64,000 bases of DNA from Fulvia fulva (GCF_020509005.1 NC_063014.1:2604001-2668000); one strand, 5' to 3'; positions 23,088 through 35,055 are shown, counted from the first letter of the stretch. Notes: generated from the sequence alone by a model not told the origin. Program-made: numbers and translations.

Positions 23088-24774
23088 CCGCTGGAGCGCG
23101 CGCCTCTCTCCGACAACTTCCACGAAGCTACATGTACTCGGCGCCTGTTCAGCAGGTTGTAATTGCCATGCTCTTCGGAGTGAGGCGGCCACCTCGTTCG
23201 ATGAGAGCCCAGCGCCGTTCTCCCGATCTCCCGATCTCGCCGTACACCGCCTCATAGCGACATGCCCATACCACTGGACTCGACTACCTGCCACAATCTC
23301 GACACACATCACTTCACCGCCGGAGCCAGGCCGTGACCTACATCATGTATACATCGACACGGCGTATCGCAGATCTTGCGCGACATCAGTGCAATGCTAT
23401 CCGCCGCCGGCCGGTCAAGACCACATGGGCCATGTAATAGTCAGCTAGATGGGGCCCTCAAAGGACAGTTAGCTGCTGTCGTTAAGAACCACAGCGACGG
23501 TGTTTCACGACAAGTAGTCTTCGGTGCAACGCATATCTCCAGTTTGGGCCGTCTGTTGGTGATACCTGGAGTCTCCCGGCGGTTTGGTGGTTCATTCCCT
23601 TGGCGCAAGGAGTACTCTCACCGCATTGATATCGTGCTGTGGCACTACAAGCACGTGGTCGCCGTGAAACCCACCGCCTCGCTGTGGTTCGTGGACGTGG
23701 CACCCGAGATGTGCACTCTTGGGTCCTGCCGGTGCATCCAACCCGCGAGCAGGTCTCCTGGGTCCGGCAACATGCTGATCGGTGTATGCGAACGGCAATC
23801 ATATTACGGCAATTCCGCATTCGTCCGAGACGAGGGTGTCGTTCCTGCTCGCGGATTGCGGGAGATGACAGTCGCAGACTCGCAGGCTCAGCAGGTTTCG
23901 GCTCCATCCGATCGGCAGTAGTTTTGTCACACAGCGTCTGCACGGCAGATCACTTCATGTGTTACACCACCGCATCACCGCACCACCTTCACATGTCGAA
24001 AACAATTACACCTCTCAACACATGTCATGCCTGCAGCTCGCAACAAAGCTTGACCACCCAAAGCTGGCCACGACATGTCTCGGCCGATACAACAGCTCTC
24101 TGCGCCTCGGTTCGCGATGCGCCGGTCCAGAATGGGAGACAGCTTCGAGGAGAGCTCCAATGCCAATACAAAAGTCGGTAAACTCTCGACGTGCTCGCTC
24201 CATGCAGGCGATGGCATCATGGCAGAGTTTCGTGATTGACACCCGGCTGGGCCATCCGCGGTGTGGCATCCTTGGTCGTGTGCTTTCACGCTGTCCTCTG
24301 GTAGGCCGATAAGCTGGCGGCTGCCGAAGCTAATTTCATTCTCTTCTCGTAACAAGATGCTTCCGATGACGGTCCCTGGCGCCCTATCGTCGACGCTGCT
24401 CGCATGCCAAACGTACGACTTTCACCGCATTTTACTGTTTTGTCTGATGTGAAAGAAAAGAAGGAGGACAGCAGAACATCAGAAGACAGTTCTTCCAAAA
24501 GGTTCATGCTCCTTTCCGTTATCTGACCCGCTTAGGAAGAAATCATCCCACGACTCTATTGCCTCTTTCAACGCACGGCGTGGATTGCAACGCGGGATAC
24601 CCCATCTCTCACCCAAAGCCATCAAGGTGATTGGCCGCACACCGCCTCTGGCGAGCCCACAGAACTCCTCTACAGCAGCAACATCCCGCCTGATCGCCAA
24701 CTTCTTTGTAACTGCTTTACCCTCAACCCCCACGAGTTCTCCATATCACAGCACCGTCGACACGGTACGCGACG
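23088..24774. other. Gene-poor interval between MITE and aminotransferase
   Basis: A plus-strand frame with an ATG at 23394 runs 176 codons to 23921, but long frames also occur on the other strand here and none shows a domain, signal peptide or splice pattern, so I do not call a gene. The right end should contain the aminotransferase promoter. Confidence 0.4.
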
Positions 24775-26579
24775 ATGGCGCCTCCCGCTGCGACAATCGA
24801 TCTAAACATCTTTCCTGAAACCGACACTGCAACTTTCACCGTCCCAGATCGCTTGACGGCGGAGAAAGTCGCCAAACGAAGAGCCGCATCGGGCAGACTT
24901 GTTGCCGGAGTAGCAGCGCACGCAGACGTTGAGCAGTTCAAAGGCCGAACAAGCCACAGCCACAAGGCATTGGCTAAGCGATGGGATCGTGAGTACAGCC
25001 TTGTCGACTAAGATCGATTATCTGATCGTACCCCAAGGTCCCGAAGTAAGGCTGACACACCCTAGATCGCCTGAGTCATGAGACACAGAGCCGTGGAGGT
25101 AGTTCGTTGAAGGTTGCTGCAAGGTACCTGAAGACTCCAGGTATCATCTCTCTAGGTGGCGGACTACCATCGAGCGACTACTTCCCGTTTCACGAAATCG
25201 GTGTGAAGATCCCAAGACTCGGGCATTGTGCCCAGGGCAAAGAAGGCAGCAATGTCGTTCGCGCAGGCATGCACGATATGGCTGAGGGCAAGTCTGCTTT
25301 TGACATTGCCACGGCTGCTCAGTACGGATTAGGCCATGGTTCTGCTCAGTTATTGAGGTGGCTCGTTGAGCACACGGAGATCTGCCACAATCCTCCATAC
25401 CAGGACTGGAGCTGCACCATGACTGTAGGATCGACATGTGCTTGGGATTTTGCTCTGCGCATGTTCTGCGAGCCAGGCGACTGGGTATTGAGCGAGCAGT
25501 ATACATTCCCTGCTGCCGTTGAGACAGCTGCGCCGATGGGCGTCAAGTTCGCAGCGGTCAAGATGGATTCTAATGGAATGCTGCCTACGGATCTGGACGC
25601 CGTCCTGACCAACTGGGATTACCGTAAAGGACCGAAGCCATTCGTTCTATACACAGTACCAACAGGTCAGAACCCGACCGGATCCACACAAGACATCCAG
25701 CGCAGGCGCGAAATCTACGCAGTCGCGCAAAAGCACGACCTCATCATCTTCGAAGACGAACCATACTACTTTCTGCAGATGGAACCCTATAAAGGCCCCG
25801 ATGGCTCCCCAGCTCCAGGTCCCTCATCTCACCAAGAGTTCCTCCACTCCATAGTTCCCTCATTCCTCTCCATCGACGTTGACGGCCGAGTCATGCGTTC
25901 AGATTCCTTCTCCAAAGTCATTGCACCAGGAACCCGCGTTGGCTGGATTACAGCGTCCGAACAACTCTGCGATCGATATCGCACCCACGCCGACGTCTGC
26001 ACCCAAGGACCGAGCGGCTTCAGCCAGTTGATTCTGTACAAGCTCCTCGACGAGGCCTGGACTCACGCCGGATACTTCGATTGGTTGATCTACATGCGCA
26101 TGGAATATACCAACCGCCGGAACGTTATGATGCAGGCGTGCGAGAAGTACCTGCCCAAGGATATCGTCTCATGGGTCCCGCCGATGGCGGGAATGTTCCA
26201 TTGGCTGCAGCTGGATTACAAGAAACATCCAAACTATCACAGTCAGACCTTCGATGACCTCGAGGAGGAGATATTCCAGAGCATCATTGCGCACGGCACG
26301 CTATTGATGAAAGGGTCATGGTTCTGTGCAGACCGAGCTGCGAAGCGGGATACGATGTTCTTCCGCGCGACATATGCTGCTGCGCCGTTCGATAAGATCG
26401 ATGAGGCAATCAAGAGGTTTGGTGAAGCTATCCGGGATACGTTCGGACTGACACCTCAGATGAATGGGCATGGAGGCAGTCTTGAAGCTGGATTGGCCAA
26501 GCTGGCGTTGACGAACGGGGTTAATGGGCATGGTGATGGCATCAAGGAAAGTCACGATGACATTAATGGTGTATGCTGA
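24775..26579 (+). CDS. ARO8: Aro8-type aromatic aminotransferase (PLP fold type I)
   Basis: Two exons, 24775-24988 and 25066-26579, separated by a 77-nt GTGAGT...CTAG intron; 575 residues. The join yields WDHRLSHETQ followed by YLKTPGIISLGGGLPSSDYF, a start typical of fungal Aro8 proteins. The PLP-binding lysine is in SDSFSKV (Lys355). VPTGQNPTG and IFEDEPYYFLQ supply the cofactor-contact residues, and GTRVGWI follows the lysine as expected. Aro8-like enzymes transfer amino groups between aromatic amino acids (or 2-aminoadipate) and 2-oxoglutarate, in synthesis and catabolism of Phe, Tyr, Trp and Lys. The last ~45 residues are a Gly/Asn/His-rich tail not needed by the fold. The gene is intact; Aro8 versus Aro9-like specificity is not decided. 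Confidence 0.92.
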
Positions 26580-27690
26580 GCGCCATGCGCTTGAGACGAC
26601 ACGTTTACACATAGGTATGAGGACGATGATGGCGACGACTGAGATTTCCTGATCAGCTGGCTGGAACGGTGCTTGTACGGAAACTTGCTTGTTTGGTGAT
26701 AGCGTTCTTAGGCGGGACTGGGGTTATGAGAGCAAGGCGTTTTTGGAGGTACCGGTAGGTGATCGATCTATCGTTGATCATGGGGTGGGAGGCTCTATTC
26801 GAAAGCGTATGTCATTCTTATCTTCTTGGGTTTGTTCCCGGCGGTGGTGATTAGGTGGTGTGTCTGTCACTCGCACAGATCACGCGGCGCGGTGCAGAAT
26901 TTGTGGTAGGTCGTCGTACATTGGCATAGGTATATTTCCACATGTTCGAGAGTCTTGATACGCTGTCACTTTTTCTCTCTGTATCTGCGACTGATCCTCA
27001 CAGCCCGTGTCTATAGAGACCAGATCGGAACGATCGATCTCGACCTGCTTAAACACCACACTCTTCACCTTTCCGGCGATGCAATTCCCTCTTCGACCCA
27101 ATCTGTCCAAACCCACCACCCTTCGATCTCAAAGTGGGAGAGCAATTTCACATCCTCCACCATATCAGGCAGCATTATTTGTCACAAACCCTGGTTGTTC
27201 GCACCTGCTTGGCAAGGTTCCAGCATCGAGAGAACTTGAAACGAGTCAAGGTTCTGTCAAAGAGGTCCTTGGAAATCTTTCGTTCCTGAACGCAATTTGA
27301 GAGTCTAGCAGTGTGCCCATGGTTGATCAAGGCACGGGTACTCCGCTGCACTGCTGCTGCGCTGTGGCAGGCCTCCTCATGCTTGATGACTCGAGATGTT
27401 CTCGCGAGGTAGTAGGTGGTGATTTGCAAATGTATCCCTGTTTCAGTGGTGGGTTGTTGCGTATGCTCCATCATATTCATCATCAGAGTTCTGTGAAGAA
27501 GGTCTTGATAGCAGTGTAATACCTCCTCTCCTCGGAGGTCAGTTCTGGTGAAGTGCGGACTCGTTTTTGCTAGGCAACTTGCCATCAATCGCCGGCACTA
27601 CCATCAACCACTCGCACATCCACCATTAAAAGACTACTACCGACGACTAAGCCTCCTCCCCAGTCACCATCTCCCTCGCGCTCGTAAATC
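26580..27690. other. Intergenic region
   Basis: About 1.1 kb. No gene is supported; small frames on both strands (up to 137 codons) are unrelated to known proteins as far as I can tell. The bases just before 27691 are pyrimidine- and CCACC-rich and look like a leader. Confidence 0.4.
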
Positions 27691-28296
27691 ATGGCAAACG
27701 TCCCCTACTCCACCTCGACAGCCTCAGCAGCCGGACCCATCCCATCAGGAGGCGACAACGGGAGCTGTATGTATCTCTCAATATTACCATACTCCCACCC
27801 CATCATCTGCTACGCTTACAGCTCTTCAGCTGCGTGCAATAGCAACGGCGACGCACAATCGCAGATACCCTGGGGCTTCGATAATAATAGGTAAGTCCCT
27901 CTGACATCTGCCTGCGGTGGAACGCCGTGGACGTGAGCTCACTTCGTTCGCTGTGCAGTACTGCCTTTTGCGGTTTCTCGTATCCACCTTCGAGCGAACC
28001 ACTTCAGAGCCTGCAAGATTGTTGTGAGGGGCCGGTGATGGTTAGCAATGGGTGCTTTCAGTATTGCAAGACGGGGGCGAATAATGCGGATTTCGGGGAG
28101 TGTGTGATGGATCATGGTGGATATGGAACACGAGGATCTGAATGCGCAGTGCAATTCGAGGGAGGGGAGCAGTGATGATGATAACGGAGCTGGGAGTGGG
28201 GATCGTGATAGAAACAATGGAAGGAGAATGAGAGGAGGGAAGAGTTGGGTGCTTGGGGTGGTGTTATGGATGGCGGTCTTGAGGTTAGGCAGCTGA
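27691..28296 (+). pseudogene. Small Cys-rich protein gene with GPI-like tail displaced by a frameshift
   Basis: Three exons: 27691-27766, 27830-27890 and 27959 onward, with GTATGT and GTAAGT donors. The reading frame encodes MANVPYSTSTASAAG, then a Cys-rich core (CGFSYPPSSEPLQSLQDCC, CFQYCKTGAN, GECVMDHGGYG) and stops at 28175. Just before that stop lies GGGG at 28164-28167. In the frame reached by losing one G, the sequence continues without a stop as an Asp/Ser/Asn-rich linker and a hydrophobic C-terminus (WVLGVVLWMAVLRL) ending at 28296. A hydrophobic tail of this sort fits a GPI-anchor signal. No signal peptide is visible at the chosen ATG. Either the gene is freshly damaged or the base run is miscounted. 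Confidence 0.55.
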
Positions 28297-28724
28297 TTAG
28301 GGGATGTGCGGCGAAGCGGTGGTCGTGTCTGAGGTGTTGTATATGCTGCCTGGTCCGCTGCTATGAAGTTCGAATAAGGCAGTCGCTGGGAGGCTTCTCT
28401 TCTGACTGTATGATACCCTTGAGACGACGATGGCAATGAGCATACGACTTCGCGTCGCAGCCGGTACGAAGGCGTTCGCCTGTGTTGGAGAGATGTAAAT
28501 AACGACACAGATATGGCAGAGGCAAGCAGGAAGCCTTACTTTTTGGTGGTATCATTCTGCCCTATCTGGCGCGGCAAACGCCTGTAAGCTCATCCCTCGT
28601 GGCGCCTCTCTTGCGCCGGGCGCGCTTCACTCCTTAATAGTCAAATTTCGCACGTCGTGCGACGATGCCTGCGCGACAGTTGTTCTCTTCTCTAGCCTGT
28701 TCCTGCTTGATCTCCAACGTCGTT
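28297..28724. other. Convergent 3' intergenic region
   Basis: This separates the plus-strand Cys-rich gene from the 3' end of the minus-strand SmG gene. No gene is supported. Confidence 0.4.
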
Positions 28725-29140
28725 CTACCTTCCACCGTGGTGTCTGTTATCCGAGTCGATCCTGTCCAGCGCCTCCATCATGACCACCGAGTTGCCGCGG
28801 ATCACACACATGCCGAGTCGTGCCTTCTCGCCGTTTGGCTTGCTTTCGGTGGCTTCATCGAGGACAACGTTGAGGAAGACCTTGGAAGCACATCAGCCTT
28901 TGCGCCAGACCTTGCGAATTTTGTTATCTCACATCATATCCTCTGAGGGTTCCCATCACCTTGCGCGAGCCATTGAGCTGGACTTCGACGCGCTTGTCGA
29001 GGTACTGTGTTCATCGTCAGCATATATTTTCAAATGTTCACGGCGCATGGGACATGGTGTCGGGCTGGTACAGGGAGGAGCATTCTCTTTCTCTGAGACG
29101 TGCGACTCACCTTCTTCAGTTCTGGCTGCGCTTGAGGCAT
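28725..29140 (-). CDS. Small nuclear ribonucleoprotein SmG
   Basis: Three small exons on the minus strand: 29140-29111, 29004-28933 and 28880-28725, with 106- and 52-nt introns (GTGAGT and GTGAGA donors, GCTGAC/GCTGAT branch sites). The product is 85 residues, the normal length for SmG. Exon 1 encodes MPQAQPELKK, exon 2 the Sm1 motif (YLDKRVEVQLNGSRKVMGTL, RGYD), and exon 3 completes VFLNVVLDEA and the Sm2 motif VIRGNSVVMMEALDRI. SmG is one of seven Sm proteins forming the ring on U1, U2, U4 and U5 snRNAs, so it acts in pre-mRNA splicing in the nucleus. It is intact although it lies among damaged genes, as expected for an essential function. Confidence 0.95.
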
Positions 29141-29782
29141 ATCGACGGTGCTATGAGATGTGGTGGTAGTGAAGTTGTCGCGATGTCAAGATGTGCTCGC
29201 GATCTGGAGATACTGTACTAGCGCAGTTCATGGCCGAATGAAATCTTGACTGACGCTCGACCGGAACTTGATGAATGCACGTGACCTGCCCATTTTCTGC
29301 GGTCCTCAGTGATCTTCTCCTCTCCCTCACCAAAGTCTTCACGATCTTGCCTTGCCTCCCCATTGCTCCATGTCCTCTCAAGTCCAGACGTTCTACGACA
29401 GAACGCCTGCCGGCTGGAATCAATGCAATCGCATGTGCGGCCACAGCCCCAGGCAAATCGACCACGGCACGCAGTACGCGCCACAAAGGATTTGCTTCCT
29501 GGCAATCACCTCTGGCAAGTGCCGTGCTACTGCCAAGCGATGCAACCAACACCGCGACCACATCGTCCGGCATGCTCGAAGGATTGCTATCCTGGTCACT
29601 GGTATGCCTCTAAGCGCGAGCTGAAAGCACTTGCAAGGCTTGTGGGCAGTGCTTGGGCAGTGACACCCTGTATGCATCCACATCGTGCCTCTAACAGGAC
29701 GTAGGGCTTGAGCTGTACTCGAAGCCGTACGTACCTCGTTCGACGTTCAGCTCTGGTGGTCCGTCCAGGAATTGTTCTGTAA
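29141..29782. other. Intergenic region upstream of SmG
   Basis: Divergent interval carrying the SmG promoter. Overlapping frames at 29275-29624 (about 84-112 codons, one starting MSSQVQTFYDRTPAGW) have no recognisable domain, so I do not call them. Confidence 0.4.
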
Positions 29783-30767
29783 GTGGTCCTCTTCCTCGAT
29801 TCCCTGAACTGGGCTTTGCCTGCACCATCTTCCTTCGCACAAACTCCTAGAGGGCCATCCTTGCGTAGCCTTCTCGTTGGCCTGGCGGCGCAGTGTCTTC
29901 TTTTGAAAGAAGTGGTATCACAAAGCAGGACGTGCTACTTCCCAGATCACACAGAAGCTACAAACGTCACAGAATGCAACGCATCAGCAACGCAAAGCAG
30001 CTGCTGCAGGAACTCTGAGGGGTGCGTGTACAGATTCAACATTCAGCAACCCAGGTTGCCCAAGCTTATGTACACAGATGGTGAGATCAGTTCGGGCCAG
30101 CTACAGAGAGGACAGTGGCTGACTTGACCCGAAGTGTCGACTGAGAACTCGATATCCTTCTACCTTGCGCGGGACACGAAACCCAACGGCGACTTCTGTT
30201 GTTATCCGGGCTTCCACGTAACTTCACAAGAGTGCATCACATCTGCCGGAGGTCCTCCGGAGCCATTTGAGATACCAGCTGGAACAGTCATTGTTGATCG
30301 CAGCTCAGGTGCGACTTTGACGTACAACTCTACCAGCGGCACGAATACGACGATTATCGCAACAGTGACCAGGCGGGCCTCGTCTGAAAGCGACGGCAAC
30401 ATGACAGCTGTTGCAGTCGGTATAGCCGTGCCCCTGGGGGTTACTTTTAGCCGCGGCACTGGCTGGTTGTGGTTTCCTCTTTCACACTCTGCGCAAAGAG
30501 AGACGGGGACGAACGATGAACGGAAGATCAGGACTGGCGGCGCCGTTGTACGAGCAGCACAACACGAAGGACTCTATGCAATCACCAAGCAGCGCGCCTT
30601 CAAACGGCCATAGCGTTTCTTACAGCTCATCGCAACATGCACCGACTGAAGGCTATGGCTTCAGCAGTCAGCACGCTCCGGCGCCCTTGCAATCACAGAA
30701 CAACTTCGTAGCGGAAGCGCCTAACGACAGAGAGATTGCACTCGCGGACAGTATACCGGTCTACTAG
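29783..30767 (+). pseudogene. Single-pass membrane, Cys-rich ectodomain protein, degraded
   Basis: Fragments in order: a hydrophobic leader-like stretch (SLLVGLAAQCLLLKEVV) without an ATG; a Cys-rich segment (TCYFPDHTEATNVTEC, SSCCRN, DFCCYPGFHV); a Ser/Thr-rich juxtamembrane part; a membrane segment starting AVAVGIAVPLGV; and a cytoplasmic tail from MNGRSGLAAPLYEQHN to SIPVY at 30767. An in-frame TGA near 30125 may be removed by a 54-nt GTGAGA intron. The membrane segment is cut at TTTT 30445-30448: one T fewer would join it to AAALAGCGFLFHTLRKERR in the tail frame. The layout resembles a common fungal class of secreted-domain plus one-helix proteins with unknown ligand. I judge it a relic with at least one frameshift and no visible start. 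Confidence 0.6.
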
Positions 30768-30863
30768 CGAGCTCGATACCACGGTCATTCTCGGCATGGT
30801 GCAGGACTACCTTGTGTCGAAGGAAACGTAATTCCATCGGACCGTCGAAAACACCCGCACCTA

Positions 30864-31833
30864 TCACCGTCGCCATAAGTTGGAAGCCATGAAGTACCGT
30901 CGAACAGGACGCGGCTGGCAACTAGACCATGAACGACCGCGACCTGGCGGCCACCTCTTCATTGAATACGCGATGAGCATCACGACCACAATCTCGATAG
31001 CGAAGAACATCGTGGCCATCTCATACCCAATACTGAACCTTGGGGCCTCCCCAGATGGATACGTAGACAATATCACCCATGCGCTCATGGCATACGAGAA
31101 TGCCTCAGTCCACCCGATGGTGATGATGCGGTGCTCGCTGGAAAAAGCTGCACGCCTCATTGACCATTGTCATCATCAACGTACCAGCACCAGTCTCGCC
31201 GAACGTCAATAGCCAACCGGCCATCATTGCTGCTGTATTGTGCTCTGGATAAATGCACAATATGACTGTCCCGATCATCGACATAAGGCAAGCAACACAA
31301 ATGACCCACCACCTCGTTTGGTAGTAGTCGCCGACCCAAGCGTAGATCAACGCCATTACAATCTGGTATGCATAGCCAGCAGTCGGAATGTTGTTGACGT
31401 CCTGCACGGAATACTGGCCCGTGCTCTTCAGGTTGATGTTGAAGTAGTTGTACACGCGAATACCAAGGACATGGCAAGAGAAGGCGATTGGGAATAGCCA
31501 CATAGGCCACATCGACAGTGCTTCTTTCACAATTTTCCACGTCAGTTTGGCTGGCGGTTTACGACCGATCTGTTCCATCCTGGTCCGGGCCATCTCGCGA
31601 TCACTGGCATTCAGCCATAGCGCCCTCGTATTGGTAGGACTATCCGGGACAGCAAAGAATCCGTACAGCGACACTGGGATGCCGATGATGCCATCGAAGA
31701 TCATAAGCCAACGCCATGCTGCTAGGCCGTGCTTGCTGTCCATGCCGGAGTAGAGTCCAGACTGCAGATATCCCGAAAACATGCTTCCTGCAGCAGATGT
31801 TGCGATGAAGATTGATAATCTCTTCCCAAGTAT
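30864..31833 (-). pseudogene. MFS permease relic, allantoate permease (Dal5) type
   Basis: The minus strand from about 31833 reads GKRLSIFIATSAAGSMFSGY and continues through recognisable Dal5-family sequence (GLAAWRWLMIFDGIIGIPVS, PIAFSCHVLGIRVYNYF, NIPTAGYAYQI). This is the middle and C-terminal half of the transporter. The first four or so membrane segments are missing: upstream sequence in all frames is unrelated. Within the remaining part the frame shifts at an A run on the plus strand (31142-31146). Beyond it the protein resumes as SSEHRIITIGWTEAFSYAMS with further membrane segments. Dal5-type permeases import allantoate, ureidosuccinate or small peptides. Truncation plus frameshift make it non-functional. 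Confidence 0.75.
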
Positions 31834-32364
31834 GTTGCATAACAGTCAGTTGTCGGTGTGTGATGTCGTGGATGCGCAGCTCATCAACGTTGTGATATCC
31901 GCTATAAGACTCGACAGGAACAGATGCCACCTATCTCGTGAGACCCCGAGCGGCTTGTGAGCATTGCACGCTTCATTGTAGGGGTTAACGGCGAGTTGCC
32001 ACTCGTCAATCACTTGATATCGCGGAGCATGTGACATTACGAGACGGTGAATGGTCGTGAAGCATCTTAAAACGTTTTGTTTGGTAGACAAGACAGTCGC
32101 GCTTGCGTTGTCCTCCCGCAGTAGATAATTTGGACGAGAAATAATGCGTGTGAACCCACCCAGCGCTATTTCCAACAGCATCACCTGACTGTGAACCTGA
32201 GAGTGCCCAGCTGCCAAAGTGCTCCGCCCTTCGTCTCTTTGGCCAAAAGTTCGTTCAGGCTCGTCTACCTCTGCTCTGTCTGGAGCAAATTCCACTTTTC
32301 GTGGTAATAATGGCGCTTGTGTGCCTTTTCATGCCCAAGGTATCTGCTTCGAGGCCATCGGCTG
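31834..32364. other. Interval where the MFS N-terminus would be expected
   Basis: No MFS-like sequence is found upstream of the relic on the minus strand. A 149-codon open frame here has no recognisable features. Confidence 0.4.
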
Positions 32365-32854
32365 CTACTTCGCCAACTCACGAGCAAAATCTGCTAGCTG
32401 AGCACGATGACTCGCGATCGTCTGGTTGAGCTTCTGACGGAGTACAAGCACATCGCGCTTCGCCTCGAGCTCTCTCTCTCTCCTTGGACTATGTCATGTT
32501 AGTAAAGCTACATTTTCCTAGGCTTCAGAATCACTCACCTTCGCGTTCAGAGCATCCCAGTCAGTATCCTGGGTTCTCCTCTTCTCCCTCCAGAGTGCTG
32601 CGAACGAGCGCATAGGCGCGTCGATGGGTGCGGCCTGCGTGCAGATGGTACGGGTCGGAGGTTGGATCAAGCCTCTGATCGTCGTCCCTCAGGCCTTCCA
32701 CCACCATCTTCAAGAACTTCTTGCGACAGTGACGCCAGACGAATTCCCGCTCGATGAGTTCAGACTTGTGGAATTCGCAGAGAACGTACAGCAAAAGTCC
32801 AAAGCAGAACGCACCCACGATGTAGAAGGCAACAATGCCCCCTGTACATGCCAT
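32365..32854 (-). pseudogene. Small membrane/coiled-coil protein gene with two slippage-type breaks
   Basis: Minus-strand exon 32854-32539 and exon 32488-32365 are separated by a 50-nt intron with a GTGAGT donor and a perfect ACTAAC branch site. The ATG at 32854 starts MACTGGIVAFYIVGAFCFG, a single membrane helix, followed by a basic helical region (EFHKSELIEREFVWRHCRKK). Near the exon end the frame shifts at GGG 32571-32573 (plus strand); one base fewer continues as QDTDWDALNAK up to the donor. The second exon encodes a coiled coil (LEAKRDVLVLRQKLNQ, then FARELAK-stop) in a frame that would join exon 1 only if the GA repeat at 32470-32482 were one unit longer. I do not recognise the family. 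Confidence 0.55.
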
Positions 32855-33518
32855 GGTGTCGAGGATGGAACTCCCAATAGTGCTGGTCAAATGTGGTGGT
32901 CATCGTTTGTGTAGATCTTGGTTGTGGTTGTTGCAAAGAAAGTTCTCCGCGATGAAACTTCATGTAGCCATGATGAAGCTACGAAGAGCTCGTGAGTATG
33001 TGCCGACAACGAGTAGCGACGCCAGTGAACGGCTTTCTCAGAACTGGCACATGCCGAAACTTCGAACGGCCTGAGTTTCTTCCAGTGTCTTGTGAAAGCT
33101 TTAACATGCGGTCGTCTTCTGAGTCGAGTCGTTGGTGGAGGGAGAAGAGTCAGGGGAGCAAAAGTTCGAGGCGTTGTGCATGTACAAAGCTCTCGCTCGT
33201 CATCGGTCTGACCTGCACCATGTGATGGTAAGAGAGATGCTCTCATACCGTCCTCGACTGACCTGAAAGGAAATGTCGGCAAAAAAAAATGTGATACGTC
33301 GTGACGCTTTGGTGCCTCCTTCGTCGACTGACGTTCTCCAGGCCGGAAGAGCCATGCGTTCGATACTGGGTAAGCTGTCGTGGTCTCTCGGTCTCGAGCT
33401 TTGTCCGGCAACGGAGGTCCGAATACAGCAGAAGATCTTCCTCGATGTGGGATGCACGGCCACTACACTGTCAGTCGGACCTGAACCAGACAAGCTTGAC
33501 GTGTATGCAAGCTTGCAG
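32855..33518. other. Interval between divergent relics
   Basis: No gene is supported. A run of nine A occurs near 33281. Small frames on both strands lack features. Confidence 0.35.
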
Positions 33519-33883
33519 GAAACTACATCACGCATGTAGTTGGTGCATTCCTCCCCTGCGCATGCTCGTTTGCGGCGGCGAACACAGGTGGACACACCAA
33601 GAAGGTCACCACTAATGCGGTCGTTCTCATGAGCTTTTGCTTGGGCAATATCCTGGGGCCTCTAACCGTCCGCAACGAGGATGCTCCGAGCTATACCCCT
33701 GCGAAGGTCACCATAGTCGCGGTTGACTCGGTGGCCATAGTGCTGACTGTCTGCCTTTTAACATACTATACCTGGCAAAATCGCAAGCGTGACCGGGAAA
33801 TGGTTGGAACAGCACACCAGCGGGATGTTGAGTTCGCAGATCTGACGGATCGAGAGAATAAGGAGTTCCGGTACAAGTACTAG
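33519..33883 (+). pseudogene. C-terminal relic of a second Dal5-type MFS permease
   Basis: From about 33519 to the stop at 33883 the plus strand encodes only the last two membrane segments and tail of an allantoate-permease-type MFS protein. Key stretches are GGHTKKVTTNAVVLMSFCLG, NILGPLTVRNEDAPSYTPAK and the tail FADLTDRENKEFRYKY, typical of the family's C-terminus. The preceding ~400 residues of a normal permease (about 500 residues) are absent. A CAG at 33516-33518 could be the 3' splice site of a lost upstream exon. It faces the other MFS relic at 30864-31833, which retains a C-terminal half of its own, so this is a different copy. Confidence 0.75.
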
Positions 33884-35055
33884 CACCAGGAGCTGGGAGG
33901 TGCAGAGGGCAGAGTTCGGTTGGTCTGCGAGACATCTTCGAGCTCGACCGTAGATAGGAGGGCGTTGATGCCCGTTTTGGACGACATGTTGTCGCAAAGT
34001 ATTCGACTTGCACTCCGTTCAGGAAGGGCATGTGAAAGAAACATAGACAGCGGCCTCGGTGCAAAGTAAAGAGGCCAAGCTTGTCGACGCTGTACGGCAT
34101 AGACTAGAGAGCTGACTCCGGGTCCATAGGATTCTTTACGGCCGACAGGCGTGCTGGCCAAATAAACGTCGCCATTCGGTGGGCTGGCAGATGATTTGCC
34201 TTCGTTTGGTGCTTCCTGCAGCGTGTATCTCACCCAGATGCATGGTCCGGACACGACGCGGAGGTGTGGCTGGATTGCGCAGCAAGGATGCAGATCTAGG
34301 AGATATTGTCCTCGTGGTCAGGCATGGTGCATGACAAGCCAATAGGAAGATACTATCGGACCTGCAGGATGGCGCTGCAGCCTGCAACGGTGCCCTGTGG
34401 TTGATGGTGTCGCGTGCTGGTGTCGTTCCCGATGAGAGCAGCTGCACTTTCCGCGGTGACGGGCATCCCGCCGGAGAAATGCCCGTTCCTATATATATAT
34501 ATATATATATATATAGCGCGCCGATCTTGAGAGTCAAACGACACAGACGGGGACGAGACGATGTAGCCAATCTCTTTCTGTATGGCCGAGTAGCAACGGC
34601 GCGGGTGCCTGCCGGATGTCGATATCACGTCGCTTGCCTGCTCCATCGGCTAGGATTACGGACGGTCCATGCCGACAGTCAACACTCACCGTCACCCAAA
34701 GCAGCCATGGCCGATGTATGTAATTCTGGACTGCTAAGACGCCCGAGACACAGTGGTGTATGTATGCAAGCTGGAGCGCGAGCACACATATCCAGATTGA
34801 TGCGGAGAAGCTGCACGCTGAGGTGCCGGCAGCGCTGATGAACCAGCGAGAGGAACGGCTACGCTATGGGCCTGGGCCAACGCTCTGCGCGCCAATGCAC
34901 CTCGTTGCTAGGCGTGGGGAAGCGTGTCGTGTATAAGAGTCTGCTCATAGCAGCGACGTGAACAGGTAGGAGTGAGCGCGCACGGGCTCATCGAGGCTTG
35001 TCAAGTTGTGTATCCAAGGCATTACTACCTGAATAGCCTCTTCCGTCCGTCCTCC
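33884..35055. other. Intergenic region with a TA microsatellite
   Basis: About 1.2 kb without a supported gene, probably including the carboxylesterase promoter at its right end. The only clear structure is the (TA)n tract near 34500. Confidence 0.4.
34490..34515. repeat. (TA)13 microsatellite
   Basis: An uninterrupted run of TA dinucleotides, 26 bases, in otherwise GC-balanced intergenic sequence. Confidence 0.95.

Noticed and set aside
23394..23921. 176-codon plus-strand frame
   Set aside because: Begins with an ordinary ATG but has no recognisable features, and the opposite strand is equally open; not enough to call a gene.
29275..29624. Possible small gene starting MSSQVQTFYDRTPAGW
   Set aside because: Two overlapping frames look equally plausible, neither has splice signals or a known domain.
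34490..34515. (TA)n tract as a transposon target or hairpin terminator
   Set aside because: A simple microsatellite with no flanking repeats; no further function can be supported.
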